A DNA stretch of 64,000 nt, taken from Plantactinospora endophytica. Lineage in GTDB: Bacteria > Actinomycetota > Actinomycetes > Mycobacteriales > Micromonosporaceae. This document shows, in pieces, positions 17,080 through 27,200 of this stretch. Under the pieces are notes generated by a model that saw only the letters and a list, made by a program, of their open reading frames with translations, had not been told where the DNA came from and made no database searches. Numbering within the stretch: position 1 is the first letter of the stretch; every line of letters begins with the position of its first letter. Made by a program: the position numbers and the translations under genes. The DNA lies in contig NZ_BONW01000028.1 in assembly GCF_016862915.1 (NCBI RefSeq), forward strand, positions 248,001-312,000. The letters are read 5' to 3'.

Positions 17080-19020
17080 TCACCCGACGGGTGGGACGGT
17101 CCAGGAGGAGCGGATCAGCTCCCGCTCGGTGGCGGCGAGGTGCGCGGTCGCGGCGAGCCAGGCCCAGGCGTACCGGTCCGGGTCGGGATCGGCGAGTCGG
17201 CCGAACACGTCCCGGCCACGCCGGCCGGACTCGTGGGCAAGCGCGGCGGCCACCGTGGCGGCGGTGGTGAAGCCGGCCCGGCGCAGCGGACCGGCCAACT
17301 CGGCGCCCTCGCTGCGGGCCGCCTCGCCGACGGCGCGCCGACCGCCGGAGACGGCCAGCTCCACCAGCCGGCGGACCCGCCACAGCGGGGACTCCGCAAC
17401 CGCGTCGACGCCGGCGTCGAGTACCGGTTGGGCCATCGCCGCCGGGTCGCGCGGCGGAAGGTGGCCGCCCTGGAGTTGGTCGTAGCCGAGGTCGGCCCGA
17501 CCGTGCCAGTCCGGCGGCAGCCGCAACGTCGTGACGGCACCGGGCACCGGGCCGACCGCGAGCGGGTGCAGCGTGCTGGGCCGGGCCGGGTCCAGCCGGC
17601 CGACCACCCGGATCCGCAGGCCCGGCCAGGAGGCGAGTCGTCGCAGGTTGGCCACGTGGGCGAGCACCGGGTGCGGGTCGACCGGCACCAACCGGATCAC
17701 CGGCCCGTCCGGCACCGGCGTGCGGTCCGGCCCGTCCTCGGTGCCGGGGGCCAGTTCGCGGGCCAGCACCTGGTCACCGACGGCACCGACCACCATCAGG
17801 TCACAGCCGACCAGCGCCGTTCCGGCCCGGGCCGGATCCTCCGGGTCGTCGGCGGCGAGTTGGGCGGTCACCACCTCGGCGAGCGGGCGGGCGAACAGCT
17901 CCGCCAGCGGTCCGACGGACCAGTCGGTCTTGCCGAGCGGGGTGGCCCGGACTCCCTTGCCGGCACCGAGCCGGCCGTCGGGGGAGACGGTGGTGCCGGT
18001 GATCCGCAGACCGCCGCGGGCCAGCACCGCGTGGTTGACCGCGACCGCGCCCATCTCGGTGACCGCCCGGGCGCAGTCCCGCGCCCGGTCCGGGCCGCCC
18101 GGTTTCACGTCGTTGAAGGAGAGCTGGCGCCCGTCGGCCGCGATCAGGTGGGTGACCACCCCGGCGTATCCGGTGGTGCTGATCACCGGCTCCCGGCAGA
18201 CGCCGTACACCTCCAGTGTGCCGTCCGGCTGGTAGGCCCGGCGGAGGATGCCGACCAGTGCCGGATCGGGGTCGCCGGCGGCGAGCCGACCGGTCACGTA
18301 CAACAGGTCGTGCAGCACCTCGACCAGCTCGGCCAGCCGGTGACCGGCCTGTCGTTCCCGGTGGGCGCGCAGGCCACGTACCGCTTGCAGCGTGGCGCTC
18401 TCGGCTCGGGGCAGTCCGGCCAGCCGGGCACTGTGCGCGGCGCGCAGCAGTTCGGCCTGGGGAACCGCGCCGACGGCCGGCGCGCCGGCCGCGAGCACTG
18501 CTGCGGCGGCCCGCCACAGCGCGGCGGCGGCAGCCCGTTGCGCCTTCGTCGGCGCCGTGCTGCTCCGGCCGACGGACGCCCCGTCCGCGCCAGCCGACTT
18601 TCCGGTACGCCCGGACCTGCCCCTACGCCCGGCCGCCGCGCCCGTGTCGTCTGATGTGGACGAGGCGGCGGTGCGGGCCGCCGGATCGGGGTGCGCGGTC
18701 GGGTCGGCGACCGGACAGGCGGCCAGGACGGCGGTCCGGTGCAGGCAGCGGGGCGCCAGCAGGCAGCTACACCGCGCCTGCTCCGGGTCGGTGACCGCGC
18801 CGGTCGGTCCGGGCGTCAGCGTGACCAGGGCCTCGGGACCACAGTGGACCGACACGCCGCCGTCGACCCGGTCGGCCGGTACCCCGGCCAGCCGTTCGAT
18901 GGTGGCGTCCAGCCGCCTGTGCAGCCGCGATGGCAGGGCCGCCACCGCCATGGCGGCGACCCTCGGCAGCACCGGCGGCAGCCGGTCGGTGTCCGCGATG
19001 GTGGGCGTGCGTTGCGTCAA
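17080..19020 (-). CDS. SWIM zinc-finger protein
   Basis: A 646-aa cytoplasmic protein. The SWIM motif is C84-S-C86 then C92-L-H94 (CxCx5CxH) in QARCSCLLAPRCLH, a zinc fold that binds DNA, RNA or protein. The next 90 residues are a low-complexity Ala/Thr/Lys/Arg linker. The rest is an uncharacterised, mostly alpha-helical region with beta segments (GDPDPALVGILRRAYQ). The start is TTG 19020: GGAGG lies six bases upstream, and the codon overlaps the TGA of the DUF5682-VWA gene as TTGA, so translation is coupled. It is the last gene of a five-gene operon. In related loci SWIM proteins recur with MoxR and VWA genes, and the role is unknown. Confidence 0.85.
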   Translation of the reverse strand: MTQRTPTIADTDRLPPVLPRVAAMAVAALPSRLHRRLDATIERLAGVPADRVDGGVSVHCGPEALVTLTPGPTGAVTDPEQARCSCLLAPRCLHRTAVLAACPVADPTAHPDPAARTAASSTSDDTGAAAGRRGRSGRTGKSAGADGASVGRSSTAPTKAQRAAAAALWRAAAAVLAAGAPAVGAVPQAELLRAAHSARLAGLPRAESATLQAVRGLRAHRERQAGHRLAELVEVLHDLLYVTGRLAAGDPDPALVGILRRAYQPDGTLEVYGVCREPVISTTGYAGVVTHLIAADGRQLSFNDVKPGGPDRARDCARAVTEMGAVAVNHAVLARGGLRITGTTVSPDGRLGAGKGVRATPLGKTDWSVGPLAELFARPLAEVVTAQLAADDPEDPARAGTALVGCDLMVVGAVGDQVLARELAPGTEDGPDRTPVPDGPVIRLVPVDPHPVLAHVANLRRLASWPGLRIRVVGRLDPARPSTLHPLAVGPVPGAVTTLRLPPDWHGRADLGYDQLQGGHLPPRDPAAMAQPVLDAGVDAVAESPLWRVRRLVELAVSGGRRAVGEAARSEGAELAGPLRRAGFTTAATVAAALAHESGRRGRDVFGRLADPDPDRYAWAWLAATAHLAATERELIRSSWTVPPVG

Positions 19021-22000
19021 CGTGATCCTCCGCGTACGCGGTCGCCCACCCAGCGGGCGAGTTCGAGCGGGCTGAGAGCGGCGACCGGCATCCCGGCCGC
19101 GACGAGTTGCCGGGCGACCGGTACCGAATAGCAGGGCACTCCGCTGTCGTTCAACGCGGCACAGCCGAGCAGGTGTACGCCGGAACCGGCCAGCGAGCGC
19201 ACCTCGCCGAGCAGCCCGGCCAGCGGGTACCCCTCCTCGAAGTCGCTGACCACCGCGACGATGGTGCGGCTCGGCACGGTCACCAGGGCGCGGGCGGCGG
19301 CCAGCCCGGCGGCGATGTGCGTACCGCCGCCGACGCGTACCTCCAGCAGCAGCGACAGCGGGTCGTCGACCCGGTCGGTCAGGTCGGCCACCATGGTGGA
19401 GAAGGCGAGGAAGTGGGTGGAGAGTGTGGGCACCCCGGCCAGTACGGCGGCGGTCAACGCCGACCACACCACGGACGCCTCCATCGAGCCGGACACGTCG
19501 ACCACCAGCACCAGCCGCCAGTCGGCCTCCTTGCGGACCCGGGTGTTGAAGACCGGGCGTTCCGGCACCACCACCGTCCGGCCGTCGCCGAGCCGCTGGG
19601 TGTGCGCCAGGTTCGCCCGCAGCGTCCGGGCGAGGTTGATCCGGCCGCCCGGACGGCGGGACGGGCGCGGGTTGGTCAACCCGGTCAACGCCGGACGCAT
19701 CTGGGTGGCCAACTGCTTGGTCAGCTCCTCGACGAGTCGCCGGACCAGCGGCCGTAGCTTCGCCAAATGCCCCTCGGGCAGGCCACCGGCCAGCGACAGC
19801 ACCGAGGTCAGTAGCTCCATCGAGGGGCGTACCGCAGCCGGGTCGAGTTCGGTGAGCACGTCGGTACGCCCGTTCTCGGCCGCCCGGGCGATCACCTCCT
19901 CACGTACCGAGGTGCCGAACAGCGCCTCGAGTTCGTCGGCCCACTCGCGGGCGGTCGGGAAGGAGGCTTCCTGGCCACCGCCGGCCGCCTGACCGAGGTC
20001 GATGACGCCCTCGCCCTGGCCCGCCCCGTACAGCTCGTCGAGGGCGCGGGCGTAGCGGCGGGCGTCGGTCGGCAGCCGGTCGGACTGACGGCCGAGCAGC
20101 AGCCGCCACCGATGGGTGGGGGTGAGCTGGGCGGCCGACGTGTCGTCCGAGCGGGGTTCGACATCGGTGCTGGCCGGAGCGTCGGTGCTGGCCGGAGCAT
20201 CGGCGGAGTCGGTCGGGGTTCCCGGGATCGGGATGTTGCGGGCGACCAGCGCGGCCCAGCCAACCCCGTCGGCGGCGGCCCAGCGGGCCAGCAGTTCGGG
20301 CGAGGCGGGCAGGGTCAGGTCGAGCCGGTCGGCCAGTCGATCGGAGACGGTGTGCAGCAGTCGGTCCCGGGCCGCCGGGGTGAGCACGTCGAACCCGCCG
20401 CGCAGCGCCGGCAGCCGGTCCAGGAACTCGGTGTCGGAAAGCCGCTCGATCCGTTCCAGCAGCGGGTCCAGCGCGGTCGGGGCGGACTGCAACAGCGGGT
20501 GCGCTGCGGTGAGCAGCCCGCCGAGCAGCCCGCGCAGGTGGCGTCGGGTGTCCGGTCCGATCGCCGCGTCGACCCAACCGGCCACCCGGGTGCCCAGGGT
20601 CTCCAGGTCGGTCAGGTCGAGCAGCACCCGGGCGGCCAGGGCGGCGCCCTGGATCAGCGACGAACCGGTCCGGGCCAGGTGGTCGAGCGCCTCGTCCAGG
20701 CGCAGACCGATCCGATCCTCGCCGGCCCGGACCGCCAGGTCGACCAGGGCGGCGGCATCGGCCGGCACGTCGCTGCCGGCCAGGCCGGGCAGCCCGCGTA
20801 CGGCGGCGTCCAGCAGCACCACGGTCAGCTCGGCCGCCCGGGCCCGACCGGCGGAGGTGGTGCCGGGCAGGTGTTCCCGACGCAGCGCCTCCAGCAGGTC
20901 CAGCGCGGCCAGCAACTCGGGCAGGGTACCGGTGTCCGGCAGCACGGTGGCGGCCAGTTCGAGCCGGTCGGTGACCATCTCGGGCAGGTCGCACCGGGCG
21001 GCGTCGCGCAGCCCGGTGAGCAGTTGCGCGGCGGTGGGGCCACCCTCGGCGGCCTCCCGGCGGAACCGTTCCCGCAGCGTACCGGCCGCGGCCAGCGCCG
21101 CCGTCACCCCGCGTACGCCGACCAGGTCCAGTCGGGCCGCCACGGACGGCGTCCAGGCGAGCTGCCAGCGAGTGGTCAGGGCGGCACCGTCGCCGGTGCC
21201 GGAGACCGCGATCGGCTCGCCGTAGCCGACGCCGCAGAGCTGGAGGCGTTGCAGCAGGATCTCCCGCCGCCCGTCCAGCTCGGTGCGCAGCGGGTCCAGC
21301 CGGAACTCGCGGGACTTCGGGTTGTCCGGGTCGGGCAGCCGCAGCGCGGCGAGTTCCGCCTCGACCGCCGGGCCGAGCCCGGACCGGGGCGTACCGGGGG
21401 CGATGCGGCCCCGCTCGGCACCGACCAGCACGGTCTCCAGCGCGGTGGCCAGCGCGCGACCTCGGCCGAGCAGTTCACCCTGGCCGAGCACGGTGGTCAC
21501 CGCTTCGAGTACCTCGCCACGGCCGGGGGCGGGCAGGTTCCGCAGCCGGGCCAGGTCGTCGGCCAGCCGTACCGTCTCGGCGGCCTCGCCGGTGCCGGCG
21601 GGGTGGCCGGCCGAGCGGAGTTCCCGGCACAGGTCGGTGACCGCCCGGGCAGCGGCGGCCCGGATCCGTTCCGGGTCGCCGGCCGCGCTGAAGACGGACT
21701 GCTGCCAGCGTGGGTCGCGGATCCCGGCCGGATAGCCGGAGCGGGAGTCGAGCAGGTCGAACGCGTACGGCACCAGCGAGGTGATCGCCGTACCCTCGGC
21801 GCTGCCGTCGGTGCTGACCGGCCGGGGCTGGGTCGTCACGGACCGGACCGGCCCGGACGGGGTGGCGCCGCTCCGGGTGGACGCGGCGGTCACCTCGGCG
21901 GTCCCCGCCGGATCGCCGCCGACCGCGCCGGGCCTCGGGTTCCCGCCGTCGTCCACGATGTACTCCGCAGTGGTGCCGCCGACCGTGCCGGCGCCCCGCG

Positions 22001-22988
22001 TCGGGTGGCCGTCGGCACCGCCGTCGGTCGACGCGGCAGCGAGCAGCGCCGGGGCATGGAAGGCGCCGACGACGGCGGCGACCCGTCGACCGGTCGAACC
22101 GGCCTCGGCCAGCACCCGACGCATGTGCCGCTCGCGCGCCAGGTCGCGGGCCGGCACGCCGTCGCCGCTGGCACTGTCGGTACGCATCGCCCAGCCGACG
22201 CCGAGCGCCGCCCGGCGGACCGCCTCGGGCGGGCAGCCCGGGGCACGCACCTCGACCACCCGGTCCCACAGGTCGTCGCCGTCCCGGCCGGTGCTGCTGG
22301 CGCCCAGCGCGGCGGCGTAGCCGGACCGGCGCGGGCCGGACACCTGCGCACCGGCGCCCGGGACGGGAGCGCCGCCGGTGGCCGGCTCGGACCCGGCGGT
22401 CGGCTCGAACCCGGCCGTCGGATCGGTGTCGGCGTCGATGGTCGGGTCGACGGCGGGATCGGTGTCGGTGTCGGTGCCTTCCGCAGTCCAGCCGGGGTCG
22501 GTCAGCGGCAGGTCGCAGCAGACCACCTCGACGCCGCGCTGTCGGGCCCAGCGGATCGCGGCCAGTTCCGGCGAGAAGTCGGCGAACGGGTAGAAGCCCA
22601 TCGCCCCGTCCGTGCCGTGGCTGCCGACCAGGGCCAGCGGGGCCCGGGCGGCGGGATCGGACAGGTACGGCAGCCAGCGCTGGAAGTCGGCCGGCAGTTC
22701 GATGCAGACCACCTCCGCCCCGGCGGCGTCCAGCAGGGCCGGGACCATCGCCGCGAGGGCCGGGCTGTGGTGCCGCACCCCGATCAGGTACGGCCGGACC
22801 GAGCCGGCGAGCGTGTCGACCACGGCTCGCGGATCGCCCGGCATCGGTGCGACTGCCGGCGGTGTGACTGCCGTCGGTGCGACTGCCATCGGTTGGACTG
22901 TCGTCGGTTGGACTGCCATCGGTTGGACTGTCGTCGGTGCGGCGGTCGGGGCAGCCGCACCGGTCGACGTGTGGGAAAGGGTCGTCAC
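19017..22988 (-). CDS. DUF5682-VWA fusion protein
   Basis: A 1323-aa protein starting at GTG 22988, which overlaps the MoxR stop as GTGA with GGGAG upstream. Residues 1-50 are a Thr/Pro/Val pentapeptide repeat. Residues about 55-800 resemble DUF5682, opening with YLIGVRHHSPALAAMVPALL and VVCIELPADFQRWLPYL and interrupted by acidic low-complexity linkers. The C-terminal 180 residues are a von Willebrand A domain with a complete MIDAS: D1164-V-S-G-S, T1223 in GGGTHI, and D1249 in SDFEEG. In many actinobacteria I recall DUF5682 and VWA as separate neighbouring genes, so the fusion itself argues that they act together. VWA proteins usually bind substrates or adaptors for MoxR AAA+ ATPases, and the MoxR gene is directly upstream. 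No membrane segment is visible. Confidence 0.83.
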   Translation of the reverse strand: MTTLSHTSTGAAAPTAAPTTVQPMAVQPTTVQPMAVAPTAVTPPAVAPMPGDPRAVVDTLAGSVRPYLIGVRHHSPALAAMVPALLDAAGAEVVCIELPADFQRWLPYLSDPAARAPLALVGSHGTDGAMGFYPFADFSPELAAIRWARQRGVEVVCCDLPLTDPGWTAEGTDTDTDPAVDPTIDADTDPTAGFEPTAGSEPATGGAPVPGAGAQVSGPRRSGYAAALGASSTGRDGDDLWDRVVEVRAPGCPPEAVRRAALGVGWAMRTDSASGDGVPARDLARERHMRRVLAEAGSTGRRVAAVVGAFHAPALLAAASTDGGADGHPTRGAGTVGGTTAEYIVDDGGNPRPGAVGGDPAGTAEVTAASTRSGATPSGPVRSVTTQPRPVSTDGSAEGTAITSLVPYAFDLLDSRSGYPAGIRDPRWQQSVFSAAGDPERIRAAAARAVTDLCRELRSAGHPAGTGEAAETVRLADDLARLRNLPAPGRGEVLEAVTTVLGQGELLGRGRALATALETVLVGAERGRIAPGTPRSGLGPAVEAELAALRLPDPDNPKSREFRLDPLRTELDGRREILLQRLQLCGVGYGEPIAVSGTGDGAALTTRWQLAWTPSVAARLDLVGVRGVTAALAAAGTLRERFRREAAEGGPTAAQLLTGLRDAARCDLPEMVTDRLELAATVLPDTGTLPELLAALDLLEALRREHLPGTTSAGRARAAELTVVLLDAAVRGLPGLAGSDVPADAAALVDLAVRAGEDRIGLRLDEALDHLARTGSSLIQGAALAARVLLDLTDLETLGTRVAGWVDAAIGPDTRRHLRGLLGGLLTAAHPLLQSAPTALDPLLERIERLSDTEFLDRLPALRGGFDVLTPAARDRLLHTVSDRLADRLDLTLPASPELLARWAAADGVGWAALVARNIPIPGTPTDSADAPASTDAPASTDVEPRSDDTSAAQLTPTHRWRLLLGRQSDRLPTDARRYARALDELYGAGQGEGVIDLGQAAGGGQEASFPTAREWADELEALFGTSVREEVIARAAENGRTDVLTELDPAAVRPSMELLTSVLSLAGGLPEGHLAKLRPLVRRLVEELTKQLATQMRPALTGLTNPRPSRRPGGRINLARTLRANLAHTQRLGDGRTVVVPERPVFNTRVRKEADWRLVLVVDVSGSMEASVVWSALTAAVLAGVPTLSTHFLAFSTMVADLTDRVDDPLSLLLEVRVGGGTHIAAGLAAARALVTVPSRTIVAVVSDFEEGYPLAGLLGEVRSLAGSGVHLLGCAALNDSGVPCYSVPVARQLVAAGMPVAALSPLELARWVGDRVRGGSR
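22846..22935 (-). repeat. six 15-bp tandem units coding a pentapeptide repeat
   Basis: Units start at 22846, 22861, 22876, 22891, 22906 and 22921 with the pattern GGT, two variable bases, GACTG and a variable tail. They encode TTVQP, MAVQP, MAVAP and similar pentads at the N-terminus of the DUF5682-VWA protein. Near-identical adjacent copies mark a coding minisatellite likely to vary in length between strains. Confidence 0.85.
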
Positions 22989-24175
22989 CGCAGGCTCTCC
23001 CGCAGGTCCCAGAGCCGGCGCCACATCGCCGAGCCGTCCTCGGCGCGCCGGCGTACCGGGCCGTCCCAGTAGCCGAGCAGCCGGGCGTGGTCGTTCTCGT
23101 CGTCCTTGCGGACCACGCCGAGCAGGTGCCCCGGGACCAGGTCGAGCGCGTCCCCGCCGGGCAGGTACGCGGCGGCCAGTCCGAGCGACACCGCCACCTG
23201 CACGGCTTCGGCGGTCGACATCACCGTGCCGGGCCGCTCCACGTCCCAGTTCTCGCCCGAGCGGCCGGAACGCAGGTCGCGGAACACGGTGACCAGCGCG
23301 TCCAGCACCGCGTCGTCCACCGTGTACGCCGCGCCGGCGCGCTGCACGGCGGCGGTGGCCTGCCGGCGGACCAGGTCGGTCTCGGTCTCCGCGTCGGAGA
23401 TCGGGTGGATCGTCTCGAAGTTGAACCGGCGCTTGAGTGCCGAGGACATCTCCGACACGCCCCGGTCCCGCAGGTTCGCGGTGGCGATCACGGTGAACCC
23501 GGGCATCGCGCGGATCAGGCCGTCCCCGGTGCCGACCAGCTCCGGTACGTTCATCCGCCGGTCGGACAGGATGGACACCAGCGCGTCCTGGACCTCGGGC
23601 AGGCAGCGGGTCACCTCCTCGATCCGGACCACCCGACCGGTACGCATAGCGGTCAGCACCGGCGAGTCGACCAGCGCCTGCGGGGTCGGGCCCTGGGCGA
23701 GCAGCAGGGCGTAGTTCCAGCCGTACCGGAAGGCGTCCTCGGTGGTGCCGGCGGTGCCCTGCACGGTCAGCGCGCTGGTACCGCAGACTGCGGCGGCCAG
23801 CAGCTCGGACAGCATCGACTTGGCGGTACCGGGCTCGCCGACCAGCAGCAGCCCCCGCTCACCGGCGAGGGTGATCACACACCGCTCGACCAGGCTCCGC
23901 TCACCGACGAACTTCGCCGGGATGGTCATGCTGGCCGGCAGCTCGGTGCCGTCCGGACCGGTACGCCGGTCGGCGGGCAGCTTCAACGCCTCGCCGTCGC
24001 TGCCCTGGACGAAGGTGACCACGGCGCGCGGGGTCAGCGCCCAGCCCGGTGGCCGGGCCCCGTCGTCGTACGCGGCCAGGAAGGCCAGTTCGTCGGCGTA
24101 CCGCTGTTCGGCGGAAAGAACCTGGGCGGCGGTCTCCGGCACCGCGCTGGGGCGGACGTGTTCCGTCACGGTCAC
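22985..24175 (-). CDS. MoxR-type AAA+ ATPase
   Basis: A 396-aa ATPase. Walker A is GEPGTAKS (113-120), and the acidic Walker B-like strand is RVVRIEEVTRC. Sensor 1 is VIATANLRDRG and the arginine-rich KRRFNFE follows, all in MoxR order. About 110 residues precede the AAA module. Start is GTG 24175 after GAGGAAA. MoxR proteins act as hexameric chaperone-like remodelers with VWA partners; the VWA here is the C-terminal domain of the next gene, which overlaps this one by 4 bp. The 104-bp gap to the upstream 1676-aa gene shows no terminator. Confidence 0.9.
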   Translation of the reverse strand: MTVTEHVRPSAVPETAAQVLSAEQRYADELAFLAAYDDGARPPGWALTPRAVVTFVQGSDGEALKLPADRRTGPDGTELPASMTIPAKFVGERSLVERCVITLAGERGLLLVGEPGTAKSMLSELLAAAVCGTSALTVQGTAGTTEDAFRYGWNYALLLAQGPTPQALVDSPVLTAMRTGRVVRIEEVTRCLPEVQDALVSILSDRRMNVPELVGTGDGLIRAMPGFTVIATANLRDRGVSEMSSALKRRFNFETIHPISDAETETDLVRRQATAAVQRAGAAYTVDDAVLDALVTVFRDLRSGRSGENWDVERPGTVMSTAEAVQVAVSLGLAAAYLPGGDALDLVPGHLLGVVRKDDENDHARLLGYWDGPVRRRAEDGSAMWRRLWDLRESLR

Positions 24176-24279
24176 GGGGTTTCCTCGATCTCTCTACGGT
24201 TCGGATGGGACGTGTGCACAGGGACGGTGCCGCGACGGCCGGGTCGGTCGCCGCGGATGCACCGCCTGCGGGGTTGACG

Positions 24280-27200
24280 TCAGCGGCGGGTGCGGCCGGT
24301 GGGCAGGTTGTCGAGGCGGGGCCGCTCGCCGTCACGGATGCGTTGCCAGGCCCGCCGGTAGAGTTCGGCGGCCGGTTCGAGCGGCACGGTCACGCCGAGC
24401 GCGGCCGTACCGTCGGGTGCGAGGTCGAACAGGGCGACCTTCCAGCCCTCGATCGGCACCTGCCCGCCGCCGCGCTCCAGCCATCGACCGGGCAGGAACA
24501 GCGACCGGCCGGCCCGGGACCGGGTGGCCGAGATGACCAGGTCGGTGCCGGCCAGCTCGGCGCGAGCCGCCTTCAGCCGAGCCGGCTTCCAACCGGTCCA
24601 CTTCGCCGTGTTGCGGTCGGTCGGGTCCGGCATGGCCAGCAGCATCAGGTACACCGCCGCCGCGTCGACGCCGAGGCCGTGTTCCGTGGCCACCTCGGCG
24701 ACCAGGTCGGGCACCGAGCGGGTCGGATCCTGCGGCCACCACGTCCCGGCCTCCGCCCGCGCGCCGCCGTCCGGCTCGCCCGGGTCGCCGAGCAGCGCCG
24801 CGAACCGTGGGTCGCGGACCAGCCGCAGCGCCACCTCCGTCGGGTACGGCTTGGCCGCGTCGCCGCGCAGTGCGGGCAGGTACGGGTCCGTCCCGTCGGC
24901 GTCGAGCAGGTCCGGCCGCAGCGCCGGGGACGGCTGGTCGTCGTAGGTGGCCAGCACGATGGCGCCGTACCGTTCCCAGCCCGGGCCGGTCTCCGACGGG
25001 GTGCCCGCCACCTGCCGGAACTTGGACAGCCCGACGTACCGGTCGAGGTCGAGCAGCAGCTCCCGGTTGGCCAGCCGGGCCCGGATCGTGGCCAGCACGG
25101 CCGGCAGCGCGGCCCGGCACGGGTCGCCGGCCGGCGTGTGGTGGGCCAGCCAGGCGGCCAGGGAGACCGTGGAGCGCAGCACCTCACCGGTGAAGCCCAC
25201 CGCCCGGTCGTCGACCTGCTGGGCCCGGTCGCCGTCGATCCGGAAGACCAGGTCGGTGCTCAGCTCGGCCGAGCGGGCCGGGTCGAGCAGCGCCGGCAAC
25301 GCCTTCGCGGGTCCCCAACCGGACCGGACCGCCCGGACCGCCTCTGCGAGTAGCTGTTCGGGCACCATCACCCGGCGTCCGAGGGCGGTGTTCCAGACCG
25401 CTGCGGCGGCGGCCACCTCCGGACCGTCGGTCCACAACCGGGCCGGGTCGTCCGGCAGCAGCGCCGAGACGACGGCACGCCGCAGCTCCGGCCCGGCCTC
25501 GTTCAGCATGCCGAAGGCCAGCTTGACCTCGCCGACCTGCTTGATCCCGAGGGCCTTGCGCAGCTCGACCGGTACGGTGTTCGCCGAGTCCGCGTACGGC
25601 AGGCCGGCCAGCACCAGCTTCGCGGCGGTCGGGGTGACACCGGTCAGTTCGGCGAACGACTCGGCCGCCTCCGGCCGCCAGGGTAGCGGCCCGCGCGCGG
25701 TCCACTCGGTCAGGAAGGCGTCCAGCCAGCCGGCCGGCCGGTCGTCACCGACCGACGCCGAGGACTGCACCGTGTACGGCTCGGGCACCGCGAAGACACC
25801 GGTCGGATCGTGGTACAGCGCGCCGAGGGTGTAGCCGGTGGGCGTGCCGCCGGAGGTGAGGACGGCGATGAACGCCCCGTCGGACACCGGCAGGAGGCCC
25901 GGCCTGGGGAACCGGGCCGTCCCGTCGGGCACGGTCAAATCCTCGTCCAGCAGGTGCAGCGCGAACCGGCGCCACCGGGACGGTTCGGCCGCGCTCAGGT
26001 CGAGCCGACCGAGCTCGGTCAGCAGGGCACGCAGCGGCTCCCGGTGTTCGTCCGGGGTGACCGCCGCGACGGCCCGGTAGGCGACTGCCGCGACGCCGTC
26101 GAGCAGGCGCGACCAGTCCAGGGCGTCCGGCAGCGACGGTCCGTCGATGTGCAGCCGTACGGCGGGTCCGCGTCCGATGGTGGCGGCCCGCTGGGTGGCC
26201 AGCGCCTGGAACTGGGTGAAGACCTGGGGCGAGCTGCTCGCCCCGTAGACCGGGCCACGAAGTCCGTCCAGCGCCGTCGCGAGCTGCTCGTCGGTGGGTC
26301 CGGTCGCGGTGACCACCGGCGGCGCTGCCTTCGGGGCGGACAACGAGGTGTTGAGCCGCTCGGTCACCGCTTCCAGGTCGGTGCACACCCGGGCGGCGAG
26401 TCGCAGCATTCCGGCCACCCCGGCCAGCATCGCGTCGTGGCCGACCGCCGGCAACGTCGAGCGGACCAGCTCGACCAGCGCGTCCTTGTCGTCCTCGTCA
26501 GCGGTGGCGGCGCTGGTGGCTGGTCCGGAGCCGCCGACCGGTGCGCCGACCCCGGATGCCGGGACGGCGGTGCGAGGGCCGGTGCCGGTGTGCGGGAGTC
26601 TGGTCGGCCCGGTGCGGGTCGTGGCTTGGGCTGCGGCTCGCGCGGCCGCTTCGGCCAGGGCGGCGCGGCGTTCGTCGAGGGCGACCTTGAGCAGCGCGGC
26701 GGCGGTGTCCCGGTCCATCCGGCGCAGGGCGGCGGAGCCGGCCGGGTCCCGAGGCAGCATGTTGCCGAGGAACGAGTGTGCCGGCAGCGGAACCGTGCTG
26801 GAGGTGTAGGCCCGGCTCAACGGCGGTCCGGCGGCGGCCGTCACCACCCCGTCCGGGTCGACCAGGACGAAACCCTTGAGGACGGCCCGCGGTCGGTCGT
26901 CGCCGGGCAGCACCAGCGCCGCGATCGGCTCCTGGCCCGCAGCCACGGTGACGGTACGACCGGCCAGGTCCTCGCCGCGTACCGAGCCGTCCGGCAGGGT
27001 GACGACCCGCCAGCCGAGCAGACCGTCCACCGGGACGGCGGCCGGGGTGGCCCGGTCGGACAGGGCCGGTCGCAGCCAGCTACCCGACTTCCGGAGTTGG
27101 CTGCCGTCGACCGGAAGATCGGCCAGGAACCGGGGCAGGCTGCGCCGGCCGTGGGTGTTGCCGGCCGGGTCGTACTCACGCCAGCCGTAGCCGCCGTCGT

